The notes under the pieces were generated by a model that did no database searches, was not told the origin of the DNA, and saw only the letters and a program-made list of their open reading frames with translations. From the NCBI RefSeq assembly GCF_007859935.1, contig NZ_SJPO01000003.1:206827-270826 (forward strand): a stretch of DNA of 64,000 bases, given 5' to 3'. Below, piece by piece: positions 62,677 through 64,000 of the stretch (position 1 is its first letter; each line of letters opens with the position of its first letter). Source of the DNA: Posidoniimonas polymericola. GTDB lineage: Bacteria; Planctomycetota; Planctomycetia; Pirellulales; Lacipirellulaceae. Both the position numbers and the translations under genes were made by a program.

Positions 62677-63722
62677 GCGGCGATCCTCTTCAGCTTGCGG
62701 GCGGTGGGCCAGTCCTTCAGCTCGGCCTGCACTTCCGGCAGGCTGAGCAGCAGGGCCTCGGTGTCCTCGACCGTCAGGCGGGTGGCGTTCTCGGACGTGT
62801 AGCCGTCTTTGATGAAGGTCGCCTTGAGGTCGCCGCGGGAGAAGTAGTCCTCGTAGTTGCGACCCGCGCGGCACGGCACGCGGTAGTAGTTGTCGTACTC
62901 CTCGGAGCGGATCATCTCTTCGGGCGTCAGCAGCACCTCGTGGGTCTTCTCGCCCGCCCGCACGCCGACAATGTTGACTTCGTTGTCGGCGCCGAACAGG
63001 TTCAAGAGCGCCTGGGCCAGGACCTCGACGGTCGACGCGGTCGCCTTCTGGACGAGCACGTCGCCCTGCTGGCCGTGCTCCATCGCGAAGGTGACGAGCT
63101 TGACCGCCTCGGTCAGGGGGAGCAGCAGGCGGGTCATCTTGGGGTCGGTGACCGTCAGCGGCTTGCCGGCCTTGATCTGGTCGATGAACAGCGGGATGAC
63201 CGAGCCGCGAGAGCACATCACGTTGCCGTAGCGCACGCCGCAGAATGTAGTGGAGGTGGTCTGGTGCGACTGCGCCCGGGCGAGCATCAGCTTTTCCATC
63301 AGGGCCTTGGTCTGGCCCATCGCGTTGACCGGGTAGACCGCCTTGTCGGTGCTGAGCACGACCAGCTTCTCGACGCCGACTTCCTCGGCCGACTCGAGCA
63401 CGTTGTGCGCGCCGATAATATTGGTCTGCACCGCCTCGAACGGGAAAAACTCGCACGAGGGGACCTGCTTGAGCGCCGCCGCGTGGAACACGTAGTTGGC
63501 GCCCCGCATCGCGTAGGCGACCTGCGGCCGGTCGCGGATGTCGCCGATGACGAAGCTGACCCGCTCGTCGTTGAGGGCGAGCCGCATGTCGTGCTGCTTC
63601 TTCTCGTCGCGGCTGAACACGACGACGCGCTCCGGCGAGTGGTCGGTCAAGACCATGCGGGTGAAGCTGTTGCCGAACGAACCGGTGCCGCCGGTCACAA
63701 AGATCGTCTTCCCGTCGAACAT
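62673..63722 (-). CDS. capE: CapE/FnlA-type UDP-GlcNAc 4,6-dehydratase/epimerase
   Basis: A 349-residue extended SDR. Seen: IFVTGGTGSFGNSF (NAD motif), GDIRD, HAAALKQVPSCEF, LSTDKAVYPVNAMGQTK, where Met replaces the usual Tyr of the YxxxK pair as in FlaA1/CapE enzymes, and VRYGNVMCSRGSVIPLF. It starts the UDP-L-FucNAc path from UDP-GlcNAc and may also feed the aminotransferase with 4-keto sugar. ATG 63722 is at the family start; earlier in-frame codons are in Pro/Arg-rich sequence. Confidence 0.94.
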   Translation of the reverse strand: MFDGKTIFVTGGTGSFGNSFTRMVLTDHSPERVVVFSRDEKKQHDMRLALNDERVSFVIGDIRDRPQVAYAMRGANYVFHAAALKQVPSCEFFPFEAVQTNIIGAHNVLESAEEVGVEKLVVLSTDKAVYPVNAMGQTKALMEKLMLARAQSHQTTSTTFCGVRYGNVMCSRGSVIPLFIDQIKAGKPLTVTDPKMTRLLLPLTEAVKLVTFAMEHGQQGDVLVQKATASTVEVLAQALLNLFGADNEVNIVGVRAGEKTHEVLLTPEEMIRSEEYDNYYRVPCRAGRNYEDYFSRGDLKATFIKDGYTSENATRLTVEDTEALLLSLPEVQAELKDWPTARKLKRIAA

Positions 63723-63839
63723 TCCGTTGCTCGGCCTTGGGGGTCGCGGTGGAGAGCAGCCGGCCGTGTCCATGGCCTGATGCTGGGCCAAAAGTTTATG
63801 GCCGACGGTCGCCGACCAACAACCCCAGTTCACGCCTCG

Positions 63840-64000
63840 CTAGCACCCGGCGATCAGGCCTGCGATCCGCTCGGCGGCGTGTCCGTCGCCGTACGGGTTA
63901 GAGGTCGGCCGCCGTCGCGAGAGCTCCGCCGGGTCGTCCAGCAGCAGCGAGACCTCTTCGACGATGCGGCCGGTGCTGGCGCCGACCAGCCGGGCCGCGC
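63840..64000 (-). CDS. wecB: UDP-N-acetylglucosamine 2-epimerase, C-terminal end (runs off the window)
   Basis: The last 53 codons of a minus-strand gene whose start lies beyond the window. The translation AARLVGASTGRIVEEVSLLL, then NPYGDGHAAERIAGLIAG, is the conserved end of WecB-type epimerases (Asn-Pro-Tyr-Gly-Asp-Gly and Ala-Glu-Arg-Ile). It stops with TAG at 63842-63840, about 120 bp before capE. If complete it would make UDP-ManNAc, a second amino-sugar donor. Confidence 0.85.
   Translation of the reverse strand, partial: AARLVGASTGRIVEEVSLLLDDPAELSRRRPTSNPYGDGHAAERIAGLIAGC

Overview
The window looks like a chromosomal segment of a GC-rich planctomycete, probably of the Pirellulales/Lacipirellulaceae type. 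The grounds are protein families rather than a marker gene: a DUF1559 protein with a type IV pilin-like N-terminus, two exported proteins with PEP-CTERM-like tails (one also with a dockerin), a subtilase with an LEPR-XLL-like N-terminus, a ThiD2-ThiE fusion, a very lysine-rich histone H1-like protein, and lpxB plus an mla system that imply an outer membrane. I saw no rRNA, tRNA, CRISPR array, insertion sequence or prophage.

Layout. 1-12.6 kb: end of an MFS transporter, lpxB, a site-2 protease homologue, the lysine-rich protein behind a long leader, a minus-strand set (degenerate sigma-54-type regulator, a receiver-like partner, an Mrp ATPase), small exported proteins, HAD and metallo-beta-lactamase-fold hydrolases, and an atypical SDR. 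12-18.7 kb: a signalling and sulfur-relay cluster with a DsrE2-like protein, a three-PAS GGDEF-EAL protein, a DsrE/TusA pair, rimB-rimK (RimK fused to a TrkA-C domain) and a frameshifted VOC gene. 18.7-26 kb: D-aminoacylase, bestrophin, DUF1559 protein and two PEP-CTERM-like proteins. 26-31 kb: manC-ruvX, a gene-poor 1.4 kb island of hairpin repeats, a small acidic protein, and thiD2-thiE. 31-47 kb: TPR protein, clpC, two small membrane proteins, an mlaE-mlaF-mlaD operon, a YceI-thioredoxin fusion, a sugar-binding protein, several small genes, a PEGA lipoprotein and a membrane PP2C phosphatase.

47-50.5 kb holds a 1,122-residue surface subtilase whose C-terminus is eight tandem 46-residue repeats. 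From 64 kb back to 50.5 kb, all on the minus strand, lies a polysaccharide locus: the end of a UDP-GlcNAc 2-epimerase, a complete CapE-CapF-CapG set for UDP-N-acetyl-L-fucosamine, a protein fusing a GT4 glycosyltransferase to an initiating sugar-phosphate transferase, an aminotransferase, a dedicated ACP, a FabH-like synthase, a FabG-like reductase, an LbetaH acyltransferase, a flippase, a sulfotransferase and a polymerase. I read the ACP/KAS III/reductase/acyltransferase/aminotransferase block as a private pathway that makes a short (possibly 3-hydroxy) acyl group on a carrier protein and puts it on an amino sugar. This is the most interesting system in the window.
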